A DNA stretch of 56,415 bases from Alterinioella nitratireducens (GCF_013155465.1 NZ_JABJVX010000016.1:1-56415); one strand, 5' to 3'. Counted from the first letter of the stretch, positions 24,471-33,566 are shown. Notes: a model not told the origin generated them from the sequence alone. A program made the numbers and translations.

Positions 24471-26195
24471 TCAGGTCGGGCCGGTTTCGCACAAGAGCGC
24501 CACCAGCCCGTTGGCATGGGCCTCTTCGGCGGGGGTCTGCCAGCAAAACATGTTCTGCACCACCGGGGCGGCGTCGCTGTCGTCGATCTCGACCCGCAGC
24601 GGCGTGCCCGGGCCCGCCGTGCCGAACCCGTCGGGAAAGACCAGTTGGCGCAATTGCCGGGGCGGGATGCCGGCGCCGTGGCGCACCTGGGTCGAGACCG
24701 GCCCGAACCGCGCATCGTCCCGGTCAAAGCGGATCTTCGGCCCCGTGCCGGAGGTGATGAGAAAGGCGGCCAGCGGGCGGCCCGGCAGGTCGATCTCGCC
24801 GATCTTGTCGAAGGGGGTGAAGTCACAGGACAGCACGCTGTTCTCGAAGTGCGCGGTATCGGCGCCATCGGGCGAGGCCAGGGCCAGGTCGCGGCCGTTG
24901 AACCGCGCCGCGCGCGCCTCGGGGCAGGTCGGCACCCGGGCCCGCTCGAGCGCCATCAGCACATGTTCGGCCAGCCGTTCGGGAAAGACCGAGGCGGTGT
25001 CGTAATGCGCCCCGTCGCTATACCAGCGGCCAAGCTCGGGCGCGCCGCGCGCCACGATCTGCAACAGCCGGGTGCAATCCAGCACCTCCAGCCCGTAGCG
25101 CGCGAAGAGATCGCGGATCGCCCTGGCATAGGCGTCGGGCTCGGGGGTCAGTTGGGATCGGTTATACATCATGACCGGCAGGAAGGGCCGGTCCTCGCGG
25201 ATGCAGATCTGGAGCAGCCATTCGACATGCAGGATCAGGCTGTCGAGCGACTGCCCGCCCTCGAAATGATTGTATTCGTTGATCCCGTATTCCCAGATCA
25301 CCGGCACCCCCGCGGGGCGGCCTTGCAGTGACAGGTACCGGTAGAGCGCCATCGCCGAGGTGCAGGCCCCGACCGAGAGGTTCTGGATGTCGATCAGGCG
25401 GCTGAAGTCCCGCCGCAGCCGGTTGATCCATCCATTGGCGATCATCGAGTTCGAGCCGCCCAGGACGATGGCCTGGCGCCGCGGCGCGCGGATTGCCAGC
25501 GGCACCGATGCATTGATGCGCTCCAATGTCGGGCGGGCCTCGGCCATCACCTCTTCGGGCAGGTCGAGGCATTGGAACAGGGCCATCTGGGAAATCGTGG
25601 GCTTGGCGAACTCGGTCTCGAAATTGCAGGTCACAAGCTGCCCGTTCCCGCCGATGCCCGCCTGCAACTCCTCGCGCAGGCGCGCCCAGGCCGGCTCGGG
25701 GCGGAACCGGGCGATGAACCCGTCGAAATCCTCGCTCACGCAGCCCTGCTTGTGCATCTGGTTGTGGACGCTGCGCAGCCAGGCCTCGCGGTCGCGTTCG
25801 AAGACGACGAAGCGCGGGCTGAACTCGGCCAGCTCCCGGGCCAGGATCGTCACGATCTCTTTCGCCCGCGGATAGATCGCATCTTCGATGAAATTGCCCG
25901 CCGAAAACCCCAGGGGCAGGCCCAGAAGCCCCTCATCGGTGATGCAGACGCGCGGTTGCGGCGAGGCGCGGATCGCATCGCGGATGCGGCGGCATTCGAG
26001 CGCGATATCCTCGGCCGGGCCCTGGCCCATGACATGGCGGTGGACGGCGAATTTCAGTGGGTTCGAGCTGCCGTCGGCCAGGTTGAAGGCCAAGAGGTGC
26101 GGCTCCAGAAGCGCGGCATGATCGGCCAGCCATTTCTGCAAGGAGCTGCTGCCGGTCTTGTGATAGCCCAGATGGATGGTGACAGATTTCGACAT
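24471..26195 (-). CDS. Fusion of sulfotransferase-like and SGNH-hydrolase-like domains (574 aa)
   Basis: The N-terminal HLGYHKTGSSSLQKWL (8-23) is a PAPS-loop sequence (HKTGSSSLQ) typical of sulfotransferase-like proteins of polysaccharide loci, followed by RFVVFERDREAWLRSV. From about residue 238 a second domain begins with AIVLGGSNSMI, a GDS-like block with the candidate nucleophile Ser. YGINEYNHF (about 302) corresponds to the GxN block and DGAHYD (about 392) to the D-x-x-H dyad. Both halves therefore keep their key residues. SGNH domains in such loci add or remove O-acetyl groups. The start shares a base with the stop of the upstream GT gene (TGATG). A C-terminal stretch after about 430 is beta-rich and unassigned. 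Confidence 0.65.
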   Translation of the reverse strand: MSKSVTIHLGYHKTGSSSLQKWLADHAALLEPHLLAFNLADGSSNPLKFAVHRHVMGQGPAEDIALECRRIRDAIRASPQPRVCITDEGLLGLPLGFSAGNFIEDAIYPRAKEIVTILARELAEFSPRFVVFERDREAWLRSVHNQMHKQGCVSEDFDGFIARFRPEPAWARLREELQAGIGGNGQLVTCNFETEFAKPTISQMALFQCLDLPEEVMAEARPTLERINASVPLAIRAPRRQAIVLGGSNSMIANGWINRLRRDFSRLIDIQNLSVGACTSAMALYRYLSLQGRPAGVPVIWEYGINEYNHFEGGQSLDSLILHVEWLLQICIREDRPFLPVMMYNRSQLTPEPDAYARAIRDLFARYGLEVLDCTRLLQIVARGAPELGRWYSDGAHYDTASVFPERLAEHVLMALERARVPTCPEARAARFNGRDLALASPDGADTAHFENSVLSCDFTPFDKIGEIDLPGRPLAAFLITSGTGPKIRFDRDDARFGPVSTQVRHGAGIPPRQLRQLVFPDGFGTAGPGTPLRVEIDDSDAAPVVQNMFCWQTPAEEAHANGLVALLCETGPT

Positions 26196-28714
26196 CAGCC
26201 CTCTTTGCCGTCGCGTGTGGTCAGTATCTCGCGCAGTCGCGCCTCATAACGCCGGGCGATCGCCTTGGCCGAGAAGTCCTGCCGGACGAAGCGCAGCGCC
26301 GCCTCGGCCCGCGCGTCCCGGTCCTGCGGATCGTCATAGACGGCGCGCAACTGGCGCACCGCGTCGCCGTGATCGGGCTCGGCCCATTTCTGGCCCTTGC
26401 GCACGAAGATGTAATCATCCTCATTCAGCGCGACCTCTTTGTAATCGACCAGCCAGGCCGTGTCGGGGCGGCAGAAATCCATGTTGCCCGAATAGCCGGT
26501 GCAGACCACCGGCACGCCCAGGTTCATCGCCTCGATCATGCCAAAGCCCCACCCTTCGGACTTGTGCAGCGAGACATAGCAATCGCTGCCCTTCTTGAGG
26601 CGCAACAAATCGTCATAGCTCAGGGTCTCGTCCAGGATCACGATGCGGTCGTCGCCCTCCATCAGCCGGTCGACTTCGGCCCAAATCTTCTGCTGCGCGG
26701 GGTCCTGCACCTTGCTGCGGTTCTGGGTCTTGATCACCAGCCGCACGTCTTTGACGCCCTCGAAAGCCTCGACAAAGGCCTTGAGCGTGCCGACCGGGTT
26801 CTTGCGCTGCACGAAGGAGAAGCTGTCGAAGGCGACCAGGAAGACGAACTCCGAGCCGTCGAAGCCGAAGCGATCGGTCACGAAGCGGCGCGAGTTCTCG
26901 CGCTCGATATCAGGCAGATCTTCATAGCACATGCCGACATTGGTGACCGGCTTGCCCGCCTCGGGCTGGTAGATCCGCACGCCGTATTCGGTCGAGACCC
27001 AGATCTCGTCCAGCATGTCCATGCCGAGGTAGTGACAGGCGGCGGGCGTGTCGAGTTCCCAGAAGAAATAGCCGATATTATAGGCACCGCTGAAGGCGTC
27101 GGGCTCATAGGCGAAGACCAGCGGGATGGATTCGGCGTTGAGGTGGATGAGGTTGATCTTCGCCCGCTTGTAATCGGAGGTCGCGCCGACCCGGCTGAAG
27201 CCCTCGGGCGCGGGGTTGTCGAGGCCGAAATTCACCGCGTTGACGCTGAGACCGGTCTCGGCCAGCACCGAGGCCGAAAGCCGCGTCGCCTGGCCCAGAC
27301 CCGAAGCCTTCTCGAACGGGCCGATCAGTTGCAGGTCGACCACCTCCTCGCTTTGCACCGGGGTCAGCATGGCGGCCTCGATCCGGTGGCCTTCGGGGGT
27401 AAAGTTCACGAAGCGGCAGTTCTCCAGGTCGAACCCCTTGAGGCGCAGGATGCGGGCTAGGTTGGCGCGCTTCAGCGGCGGGGTGTCTTCCCCGCCCATG
27501 TCGCGGAAGAAGGTCGAGAAGGCGGGCTCTGCCCCGGCCTCCTCCTCCAGCAGCGCCTCCAGCGTGTCGGCAGGCAGGTAGCGCAGGAAATCGGGGCGGG
27601 TGACGGCCATCGCCATGACCGACAGGAACAGAGTCCGGCGGTCGTCCTCGCGGGTCAGGTCGAGCGCACCGAGTGCGGCGTTTTCGGCATGGAGCCGCAG
27701 CATGAACTGGCTCGGCGCAAAGCTCTTGTCCTGCCAGCGCTCGGGCACCTCTGCCAGCAGGTCGATATAGATCTGCGGCACTAGGCAATCTTCGCAATTA
27801 AGCGTCTGGGCCTGGTTGACCGACCACCAATAGACCGCCCAGAGCACCCAATCGGGGTTCTGGAAATCCATCGAATGCAGGATCGGCGGCACCCCCACCA
27901 GGAAGGACCAGGTGGCCCGCGTCAGGCTGGCACGCTGGCCGCCGATGATGACGGGCGCGTTGAGATACTCCAGCATATCCTTCGAGATCGGCACCCTGAG
28001 CCCGGCGCGCAGAGTGCTGTAGCCCGCTATATACCAGTTCAGGAAATGCGCCACCTCGGCAGGGTCTTCGAGGGTGTCGAAGGTCCCGTCCAACTTGTAG
28101 CGGTAGCGGACATATTCGGCGTAGGCAGTCATGCCCTCGGGCAGGCTGCCGCCATGGATGTAATCGGTATCCCCGAAGATCGCGCCATGCGCGGCCAGCG
28201 CCGGGGCCTGGCGCATCCCGCGCGTCTCGGTGGCCTCGGTCAGGGCCTCTTTCAACTGCTGGACATCCGAGAACAGCACCTGGCGCAGATCCTCGCGCCG
28301 CGTCTCGGGGCCGGGTCTGGCCTTTGCCTTGGCTGGGACGGCGGGCTGCGGCGCGACACCGGCGAAATGGTAGCGCCCGATTTCGAAGACCGGGCTGCCC
28401 AGGGTGCGCAGGCAGACCTCGCCGCCGGCATCGCGGATGGCCTGCAGCGTGGCGGGATCGACCGGGATGGAGAACCCGTGATGCCCGGTGCCGATCCCCG
28501 CATCGCGCAGATCGTTGCGGAAAAGATCGGCCGCGCCCTGCGCCACCAAACCTTGCGCTGTGAAGACGCCGACGCGTTGCTGCGCGCCTTCCGGGCCCGC
28601 CACCCAACCGGACAAGGCCCCATCGACGAAGCCATCGACATTGCCGCGGAACCCGCGGGTGCGGCCCGCAACGCGCCCCAGTCTGGATTTCAGCCGCTCA
28701 GCGAAGCGCGTCAT
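26195..28714 (-). CDS. Large GT4 glycosyltransferase with N-terminal accessory module (839 aa)
   Basis: HKSEGWGFGMIEAMNLGVP (about 714) is the donor-binding E-x7-E motif of GT4 retaining glycosyltransferases, in a C-terminal GT-B fold that starts near residue 465 (QLIGPFEKASGLGQATR). Residues about 25-125 form a beta module (GNVDGFVDGALSGWVAG to HGFSIPVD) that recurs in alphaproteobacterial polysaccharide enzymes. The middle (about 150-440) is helical and unassigned. The 5' end overlaps gmd by 17 bases and the 3' end is coupled to the sulfotransferase-SGNH gene. Gene context suggests a GDP-mannose-derived donor, which is inference. Confidence 0.8.
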   Translation of the reverse strand: MTRFAERLKSRLGRVAGRTRGFRGNVDGFVDGALSGWVAGPEGAQQRVGVFTAQGLVAQGAADLFRNDLRDAGIGTGHHGFSIPVDPATLQAIRDAGGEVCLRTLGSPVFEIGRYHFAGVAPQPAVPAKAKARPGPETRREDLRQVLFSDVQQLKEALTEATETRGMRQAPALAAHGAIFGDTDYIHGGSLPEGMTAYAEYVRYRYKLDGTFDTLEDPAEVAHFLNWYIAGYSTLRAGLRVPISKDMLEYLNAPVIIGGQRASLTRATWSFLVGVPPILHSMDFQNPDWVLWAVYWWSVNQAQTLNCEDCLVPQIYIDLLAEVPERWQDKSFAPSQFMLRLHAENAALGALDLTREDDRRTLFLSVMAMAVTRPDFLRYLPADTLEALLEEEAGAEPAFSTFFRDMGGEDTPPLKRANLARILRLKGFDLENCRFVNFTPEGHRIEAAMLTPVQSEEVVDLQLIGPFEKASGLGQATRLSASVLAETGLSVNAVNFGLDNPAPEGFSRVGATSDYKRAKINLIHLNAESIPLVFAYEPDAFSGAYNIGYFFWELDTPAACHYLGMDMLDEIWVSTEYGVRIYQPEAGKPVTNVGMCYEDLPDIERENSRRFVTDRFGFDGSEFVFLVAFDSFSFVQRKNPVGTLKAFVEAFEGVKDVRLVIKTQNRSKVQDPAQQKIWAEVDRLMEGDDRIVILDETLSYDDLLRLKKGSDCYVSLHKSEGWGFGMIEAMNLGVPVVCTGYSGNMDFCRPDTAWLVDYKEVALNEDDYIFVRKGQKWAEPDHGDAVRQLRAVYDDPQDRDARAEAALRFVRQDFSAKAIARRYEARLREILTTRDGKEG

Positions 28715-29711
28715 AATCGGATTTCGCCATCATCGCCGCCAGTTCGCGGATCTGCACCCTGGGCTCCCAGCCGAGCTTCTCGCGCGCTTTCGAGGCGTCG
28801 CCGATCAACAGCTCGACCTCGGCGGGGCGGTAGAATTTCGGGTTCACCTTCATCACCTGGCGGCCGGTCTTGCGGTCGGTCGCGGTTTCGGCCTCGCCCT
28901 CGCCTTCCCAGGCCAGGTCCATGCCGACGGCTTCGGCGGCATAGGTGAAGAAATCGCGGATCGAGGTGGTGACATTGGTGGCCAGCACGTAATCGTCGGC
29001 CTGCGGCTGCTGCAGCATTCGCCACATGCCCTCGACATAGTCGCCGGCAAAACCCCAGTCGCGCTGCGCGTCCATGTTGCCAAGCTCGATCGGATCGCTG
29101 CCGCCATGCGCCAGTTTCGCCAGGCCGAGGGTGATCTTGCGGGTCACGAATTCCTTGCCGCGCAGCGGGCTTTCATGGTTGAATAGGATGCCCGAGGAGG
29201 CATGCATCCCGAAGCTCTCACGGTAATTCATGGTGATGTAATGGCCGTAGACCTTGGCCACGCCATAGGGCGAGCGCGGGTAGAGACGGGTGGTCTCCTT
29301 CTGCGGCACCTCCTGCACCAGGCCGAACATCTCCGAGGTCGAGGCCTGGTAGAAGCGGGTCTCGGGACGCACGCTGCGCAGCGTGTCGAGGATGCGCACC
29401 ACCGCCATGCCGTCGACATCGGCGGTGTAGATCGGCAGGTCCCAGGAGGCGCCGACAAAGCTCTGCGCGGCGAGGTTGTAGAACTCGTCCATCTCGACAT
29501 CGCGGATCACGCGGAAGACATTGTTCATCTCGGTCAGGTCGAACTCGTGCAGATGCACGTCGCCGGCCACGCCGAGTTGCTCCAGCCGGGGCAGTTCAGG
29601 CTGCGAGATCCGGCGCACGCCGCCATGCACCTCATAGCCCTTGTCCAAGAGAAGCTTGGCAAGATAGGCACCGTCCTGGCCGGTGATGCCGGTGATAAAG
29701 GCCTTTTTCAC
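28698..29711 (-). CDS. gmd: GDP-mannose 4,6-dehydratase (337 aa)
   Basis: The reaction gives GDP-4-keto-6-deoxy-D-mannose, precursor of fucose, rhamnose, perosamine and related sugars. The start is GTG at 29711, giving KKAFITGITGQDGAYLAKLL, the diagnostic dinucleotide loop TGITGQDG. STSEMFG with PRSPYGVAKVYGHYI supplies the Ser/Thr-Glu and Tyr-x3-Lys catalytic residues, and NHESPLRGKEFVTRKI is a Gmd-specific block. Length fits. No wcaG, rmd or perosamine synthase is in the window, so the next step on this sugar is not accounted for here. It lies 88 bases after phosphomannomutase. Confidence 0.93.
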   Translation of the reverse strand: MKKAFITGITGQDGAYLAKLLLDKGYEVHGGVRRISQPELPRLEQLGVAGDVHLHEFDLTEMNNVFRVIRDVEMDEFYNLAAQSFVGASWDLPIYTADVDGMAVVRILDTLRSVRPETRFYQASTSEMFGLVQEVPQKETTRLYPRSPYGVAKVYGHYITMNYRESFGMHASSGILFNHESPLRGKEFVTRKITLGLAKLAHGGSDPIELGNMDAQRDWGFAGDYVEGMWRMLQQPQADDYVLATNVTTSIRDFFTYAAEAVGMDLAWEGEGEAETATDRKTGRQVMKVNPKFYRPAEVELLIGDASKAREKLGWEPRVQIRELAAMMAKSDYDALR

Positions 29712-29799
29712 TGCGATATCCTTTTCAAATTCCGTGCAGCCTGCATGTCAGGCCGGTTGGGTGGTCTGATAGTCCACGGGTTCTCGGGGCTGCAACGCC

Positions 29800-31197
29800 T
29801 TATTCGGTCGCAGAACGGATCCGGTCGATCTTTCGGCTGACATTTGCCAGACCGGCCTGCAAAAGACCAGCCGCGACCTCGACCGTTTCAGCCTCTACAT
29901 AGAGCCTGAGTTCGGGCGCGTTGCCTGAGGGGCGGATATGCACGATGCGCCCCGATACCGTCCTCATGCGGACCCCGTCGGTCAGGTCGGTCTCCGCCAG
30001 GGCCTCGCCCAGATCGGCAAGAAACACCTGCCGCGCTGCCGGATCGGCGACCAGGTCACGGATCAGGATCGCCGATAGCTCCGTCGGCGTCTCGGTCAGC
30101 CGCTCGGCGCAAGTGACGCCGCCGGGCTCCGCCGCCACGATCCGGCTGAGCGGCGTTTCCCGCGCCAGGGTGAGCGGCGCGATGATCGGCAGGAAACAGT
30201 CCCGCGTCCAAAGGGGTGCGATGCTGCCCGCCGGGCCCTCCGCGTCAAAGCCCAGAAGATAGCCGCCATTGGCCTCATAGCCCGCGACCTTGCCACCGGC
30301 CTCTTCCATGCCCGCGATCACGTATGGCGATCCGATCTGCGTGCGGAGGACACGGGCAAAGCGCCCGCTGGCTTCCGCCCCCGAATTGGAGGAGACCGGC
30401 GTGACCAGCACCTCGGCCCCCATGATGGCCGAGGTGATCTGGCCCAGAATGTCACCGGGAATGACCGCGCCCGCCTCATCGGCCAGGAGCGGCCGGTCGG
30501 CATCGCCATCGGTCGAGGCCACGGCATCCAGGCGATGCGCCGCGCTCCAGGCCTTGATCCGGGCGCGGGTGTCGGCATCCACCGCCTCGGTATCGACCGG
30601 GATGAATGTCTCGGAACGGGCCAGTTCGATGACCTCCGCGCCAAGCCCCACCAGCGTCTCGGCCAGAAGGTCGCGCCCGACCGAGCTATGCGCGTAGAGC
30701 CCGATGCGCAGGCCCTTGAGCGCCTGCCGCCCGAAGCCCGCGACATAGCGGTCGACGAACCGTGCGCCCGCGCCCGTATCCGGGGTTTTTTGCCCCGAGG
30801 CCGCCGCCCCGGTGCCTTTTCCCAGACCGGCCAGGATGGTGGCCTCGTCCGCCTTCGAGATCTCGCCGCGGGGGGTGTAAAATTTCAGTCCGTTGCGGTC
30901 GGCGGGAATATGGCTGCCGGTGACCATAATCGCACCCGCGCCTGCCGCCATTGATGCCAGCGCCAGCGCGGGCGTCGGCAGCGCGCCGCAATCGACCACA
31001 TCGACGCCCGCCGCCAGCGCTGCCTCCGCCACGGTGTTCGCGATATCGGGCGAAGACGGGCGCAGGTCACGCCCGATATAGAGCGTGCCGATCTCGGGGA
31101 AGCCCGCTAGATAGGTGGTGACGTGATCCGCGATCAGCTCGGGCGTCATCTCCACGACCAGGCCGCGCAAGCCGCTGGTGCCAAACTTGGGGGGCAA
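29800..31197 (-). CDS. Phosphomannomutase, alpha-D-phosphohexomutase family (465 aa)
   Basis: The enzyme converts mannose-6-P to mannose-1-P for ManC. No ATG precedes the conserved KFGTSGLRGLV start. I therefore choose TTG at 31197, which has GGAG seven bases upstream and gives L-P-P-K-F-G-T-S-G-L-R-G. TGSHIP (about 90) holds the phosphoserine, DGDADR (about 227) binds metal, EANGGY (about 307) is the sugar loop and RPSGNAPELR (about 421) the phosphate loop. SHIP, NGGY and SGNAPELR differ from the classical SHNP, SGH and SGTEP but look like a subfamily pattern rather than decay. It begins 13 bases after the galE stop, so the two are co-transcribed. Confidence 0.88.
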   Translation of the reverse strand: MPPKFGTSGLRGLVVEMTPELIADHVTTYLAGFPEIGTLYIGRDLRPSSPDIANTVAEAALAAGVDVVDCGALPTPALALASMAAGAGAIMVTGSHIPADRNGLKFYTPRGEISKADEATILAGLGKGTGAAASGQKTPDTGAGARFVDRYVAGFGRQALKGLRIGLYAHSSVGRDLLAETLVGLGAEVIELARSETFIPVDTEAVDADTRARIKAWSAAHRLDAVASTDGDADRPLLADEAGAVIPGDILGQITSAIMGAEVLVTPVSSNSGAEASGRFARVLRTQIGSPYVIAGMEEAGGKVAGYEANGGYLLGFDAEGPAGSIAPLWTRDCFLPIIAPLTLARETPLSRIVAAEPGGVTCAERLTETPTELSAILIRDLVADPAARQVFLADLGEALAETDLTDGVRMRTVSGRIVHIRPSGNAPELRLYVEAETVEVAAGLLQAGLANVSRKIDRIRSATE

Positions 31198-31210
31198 ACC
31201 GGAAACTCCT

Positions 31211-32239
31211 TTATGAAACCTTCTTCGGGTCCGTCTTTGGCGGATGTGATACCCAATGCCAACTGCTGCGGCACATATCGGCCAGATCGCGCCGGGTGCG
31301 GAACCCCAGAACCTCGGCGGCACGCCCCACCTCTGCGCAATAGATAGGCACGTCACCGGGGCGGCGCGCTACGATCTCATGGGCCAGGTCGCGTCCGCAG
31401 GCGTCGCTATAGGCGCGGAGAATCTCCAGCACCGAGTAGCCCCGCCCGGTGCCCAGGTTGACCAGATGGCCCTCGCCGGTTTCCAGCAGGCGGCCAAGCG
31501 ACAGCACATGGCCATGAGCCAGATCCTCGACATGGATGTAATCGCGCACCCCCGTGCCGTCGGGGGTGGGGTAATCATCGCCGAAGACGAGCAGTTTCGG
31601 CAGCGCGCCGGTGGCGACCCTGGCGATATAGGGCATGAGATTGTTCGGGGTGTCAGTCGGGTCCTCGCCAATGAGACCGCCCTCATGCGCGCCTGCGGGG
31701 TTGAAATAGCGCAGGATCCCGAAAGCCCAAGCCGGATCGGAGGTGGTCAGTTGCTCCAGCATCTTCTCGCTCGCGATCTTGGTCCAACCATAGGGGTTCA
31801 TGGCGCGGCGCGGCGCGGTTTCGGGCGTCGGTGTTTCATCGGGGATGCCATAGACCGTGGCCGAGGAGGAAAAGACCAGTCGCCGGCAATCCGCCGCCTC
31901 CATCGCCTGCAATAGCGTGGTCAGCCCGCCGATATTGGTGACGAAATAGTCCAGCGGGCGCGCCATGCTGTCGCCCACAGCCTTCAGTGCCGCGAAATGG
32001 ACCACCGCGTCGATCTTCGTATCGGCAAAGATTCGGTCGAGCAGCACCCGGTCTAGCACCGAGCCGCGGATCACGCGGGGCAGCGCGCCGGTGATCCGCG
32101 CCAGCCGATCGGGCACATCGACCCGCGCATTGGAGAAATCATCGAGGATCAGCACCTCATGCCCCGCCGCGACCAGCGCCACATAGGTGTGCGAGCCGAT
32201 ATAACCGGCCCCGCCCGTCAGGAGAATCGTCCCTGTCAT
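31211..32239 (-). CDS. galE: UDP-glucose 4-epimerase (342 aa)
   Basis: GalE interconverts UDP-glucose and UDP-galactose. ATG 32239 (MTGTILLTGGAGYIGSHTYV) is chosen at the dinucleotide loop TGGAGYIGSH; the longer frame adds arginine-rich codons only. FSSSATVYG and MNPYGWTKIASEKML provide the catalytic Ser and Tyr-x3-Lys, and LRYFNPAGAH and GTGVRDYIHVEDLA are further family blocks. Length (342) is typical. It appears to head the long minus-strand operon that runs to 21849, supplying UDP-Gal before the GDP-mannose genes. The promoter should lie in the gene-free stretch 32240-32631. Confidence 0.95.
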   Translation of the reverse strand: MTGTILLTGGAGYIGSHTYVALVAAGHEVLILDDFSNARVDVPDRLARITGALPRVIRGSVLDRVLLDRIFADTKIDAVVHFAALKAVGDSMARPLDYFVTNIGGLTTLLQAMEAADCRRLVFSSSATVYGIPDETPTPETAPRRAMNPYGWTKIASEKMLEQLTTSDPAWAFGILRYFNPAGAHEGGLIGEDPTDTPNNLMPYIARVATGALPKLLVFGDDYPTPDGTGVRDYIHVEDLAHGHVLSLGRLLETGEGHLVNLGTGRGYSVLEILRAYSDACGRDLAHEIVARRPGDVPIYCAEVGRAAEVLGFRTRRDLADMCRSSWHWVSHPPKTDPKKVS

Positions 32240-32631
32240 CCGTTCATCTCTCCGCTCGATCCGCTCGAGTCTTCTTAAGCGCCAAACCCACACCAAAAAA
32301 CCATGAAGAGGGCCTATCTTGCTTCAGTCAGCAGCGAAAGTCCTCGCCTTCTGGGCTTTTTTGACTTGTTGGGGGTATTCAAAAACCTTCCCTGACGCGG
32401 ACCGCGATGGTGATGCTGAAGCTGCTTGTGCCAGGTGACAATCGTCTTCGCAGGATCGACGTGACGCTTGCCTTCGGGCCTATCCGGAAGATGACCGAAG
32501 CGCTTTATTGCCGGATAATGGCCGCCCGCCGATCCCACCGGAGCAGTTCTTCGTTAACCTTTGAAACCAGTCTTGGAATCAAAAAGGCCCCCGTCAAAGA
32601 TGACGGGGGTTTTCAGTAGTCTGAAGGGGGT
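32240..32631. other. Gene-free stretch (392 bases) upstream of galE
   Basis: No credible coding frame is seen on either strand. The galE promoter is expected in the first 100-150 bases but no clear -35/-10 pair stands out. The only structured element is the terminator at 32581-32614. Composition is somewhat lower in G+C than the genes around it, and the stretch borders decayed genes at 32632-33825, so it may itself be eroded sequence. Confidence 0.5.
32581..32614. terminator. Strong bidirectional rho-independent terminator
   Basis: A perfect 9-bp stem, CCCCCGTCA (32588-32596) and TGACGGGGG (32601-32609), encloses the 4-base loop AAGA. It is followed by TTTT and preceded by AAAAA, so it can act in both directions. 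It lies 18 bases after the stop of the decayed DUF2493 gene and would insulate that remnant from the galE operon. Confidence 0.9.
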
Positions 32632-33172
32632 TCATGCTCCCCTCTCGAACTTCATGACCGGGATGCCTAGCCTCGAAGCTTGGTCGGCGAGATTTTCTTG
32701 GATACCCGTGCCAGTGAAGACGAGGAGCCCCACGGGAAGAACGTCCAGCATCGCATCGTTACGCTTGAACGGTGCCGCCTCGGCGTGCTTGGTCCAGTCA
32801 GGCTTGAAGGCGACTTGCGTCACACCCCGGGCTTAGGCCCATTTGGCCGCGATGAGTTCGGCACCCTTCGGGCTTCCCCCGTGCAGGTCTATGTCGGGAT
32901 ATTTGGTGCGGACCTGATCGAGCTTTCCCCAGGTCAGGCGATGATCGTTGAAGTCAGTTCCGCCGGTGAGGGCAGGCAACCTTGGACCCTGCGGGTAGCA
33001 TCACCTTGGCCTCTGCGCGGCGATTGGCGGTCAAGAAGTCACGGCTGTCGATCAGGGCCGCGGTCATGTGCTTGCGGTTCACCATCGACCCGGTGCGAGG
33101 ACGCCAGGCCGAACCCGTGTGATGGACAAACTTTGTGGCGGCGTGATCGCGCATCATGTCCATGCAGTTGTC
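32632..33172 (-). pseudogene. DUF2493 (SLOG-like) gene remnant with frameshift and stop
   Basis: Read on the minus strand, the pieces HTGSAWRPRTGSMVNRKHM, then LTGGTDFNDHRL, then HGGSPKGAELIAAKWA and TQVAFKPDWTKHAEAAPFKR form the C-terminal two thirds of a DUF2493-family protein. This type is frequent on alphaproteobacterial plasmids. A 4-base tandem GGCA GGCA (32971-32978) shifts the frame between the first and second piece. An in-frame TAA lies at 32834-32836 before the last piece, which ends IPVMKFERGA with TGA at 32632. The N-terminal part is absent; it is joined to a RES toxin start instead. At least two lesions mean no functional product. Confidence 0.75.
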
Positions 33173-33277
33173 CATTTCGTCATCGGTATCAACGAGCCCG
33201 CGTAGCGCTGGCGGCTTGTGGTAAGTGGCGGGCAGGAGGCGAACGAGACCGCGATCGGAAATCTCGGTCTGCTTCAT
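33173..33277 (-). pseudogene. RES-domain toxin, N-terminal remnant
   Basis: ATG 33277 overlaps the antitoxin stop and starts MKQTEISDRGLVRLLPATYH, then KPPALRGLVDTDDEM. This resembles the N-terminus of RES-domain NAD-degrading toxins (R-L-x-P-x-x-Y near the start). After about 35 codons the frame runs into DUF2493 sequence, so the toxin has lost nearly its whole catalytic domain. The order antitoxin then RES toxin with a 4-base overlap is the usual layout of Xre/ParS-RES pairs. Only a short stretch supports the family, so this rests largely on the adjacent antitoxin. Confidence 0.55.
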
Positions 33278-33566
33278 GCCCCACCACGCAAGGCGTCAAG
33301 ATAGGTCCGCACCGCGAGAATCTGCGGCAACCCTCCTTCAATCGCGGTATCCACCGGTCGGCCGCCACCGAAGAGTGGCCCGGTATTTGGTCGGGTGAAC
33401 CAGCTTCTGGCGAGAGGCTCCGAAAAATAGAGACGAGCGACTTGTAGATCCCTATCACCGCGCTCAGCCGGAGGAGTTGATCCTTGGTCAACTCTCCCGC
33501 GAAGTCGGGCTTCCTGGCACGCTTCCACGTGCTCTCCGACATATCAGCCAGGCCAGCCGCTTCCTT
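33274..33566 (-). pseudogene. Xre/MbcA/ParS-type antitoxin remnant, truncated and frameshifted
   Basis: The minus strand reads GLADMSESTWKRARKPDF, then LTKDQLLRLSAVIGIYKSL in one frame. After a shift near 33435-33442 it continues as LYFSEPLARSWFTRPNTG and FGGGRPVDTAIEGGL to the stop at 33274. The second part is the toxin-binding DUF2384 domain (W-x-x-PN, G-x-P-x-D-x-x-x-x-G). The N-terminus is cut at about 33566, where RTX sequence on the other strand begins. Both truncation and frameshift argue against function. It was the partner of the RES fragment that follows. Confidence 0.75.

Noticed and set aside
15620-25005. Long antisense or alternative frames opposite the large transferases and manC
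   Set aside because: Composition is that of shadow frames, and no motif was found in them.
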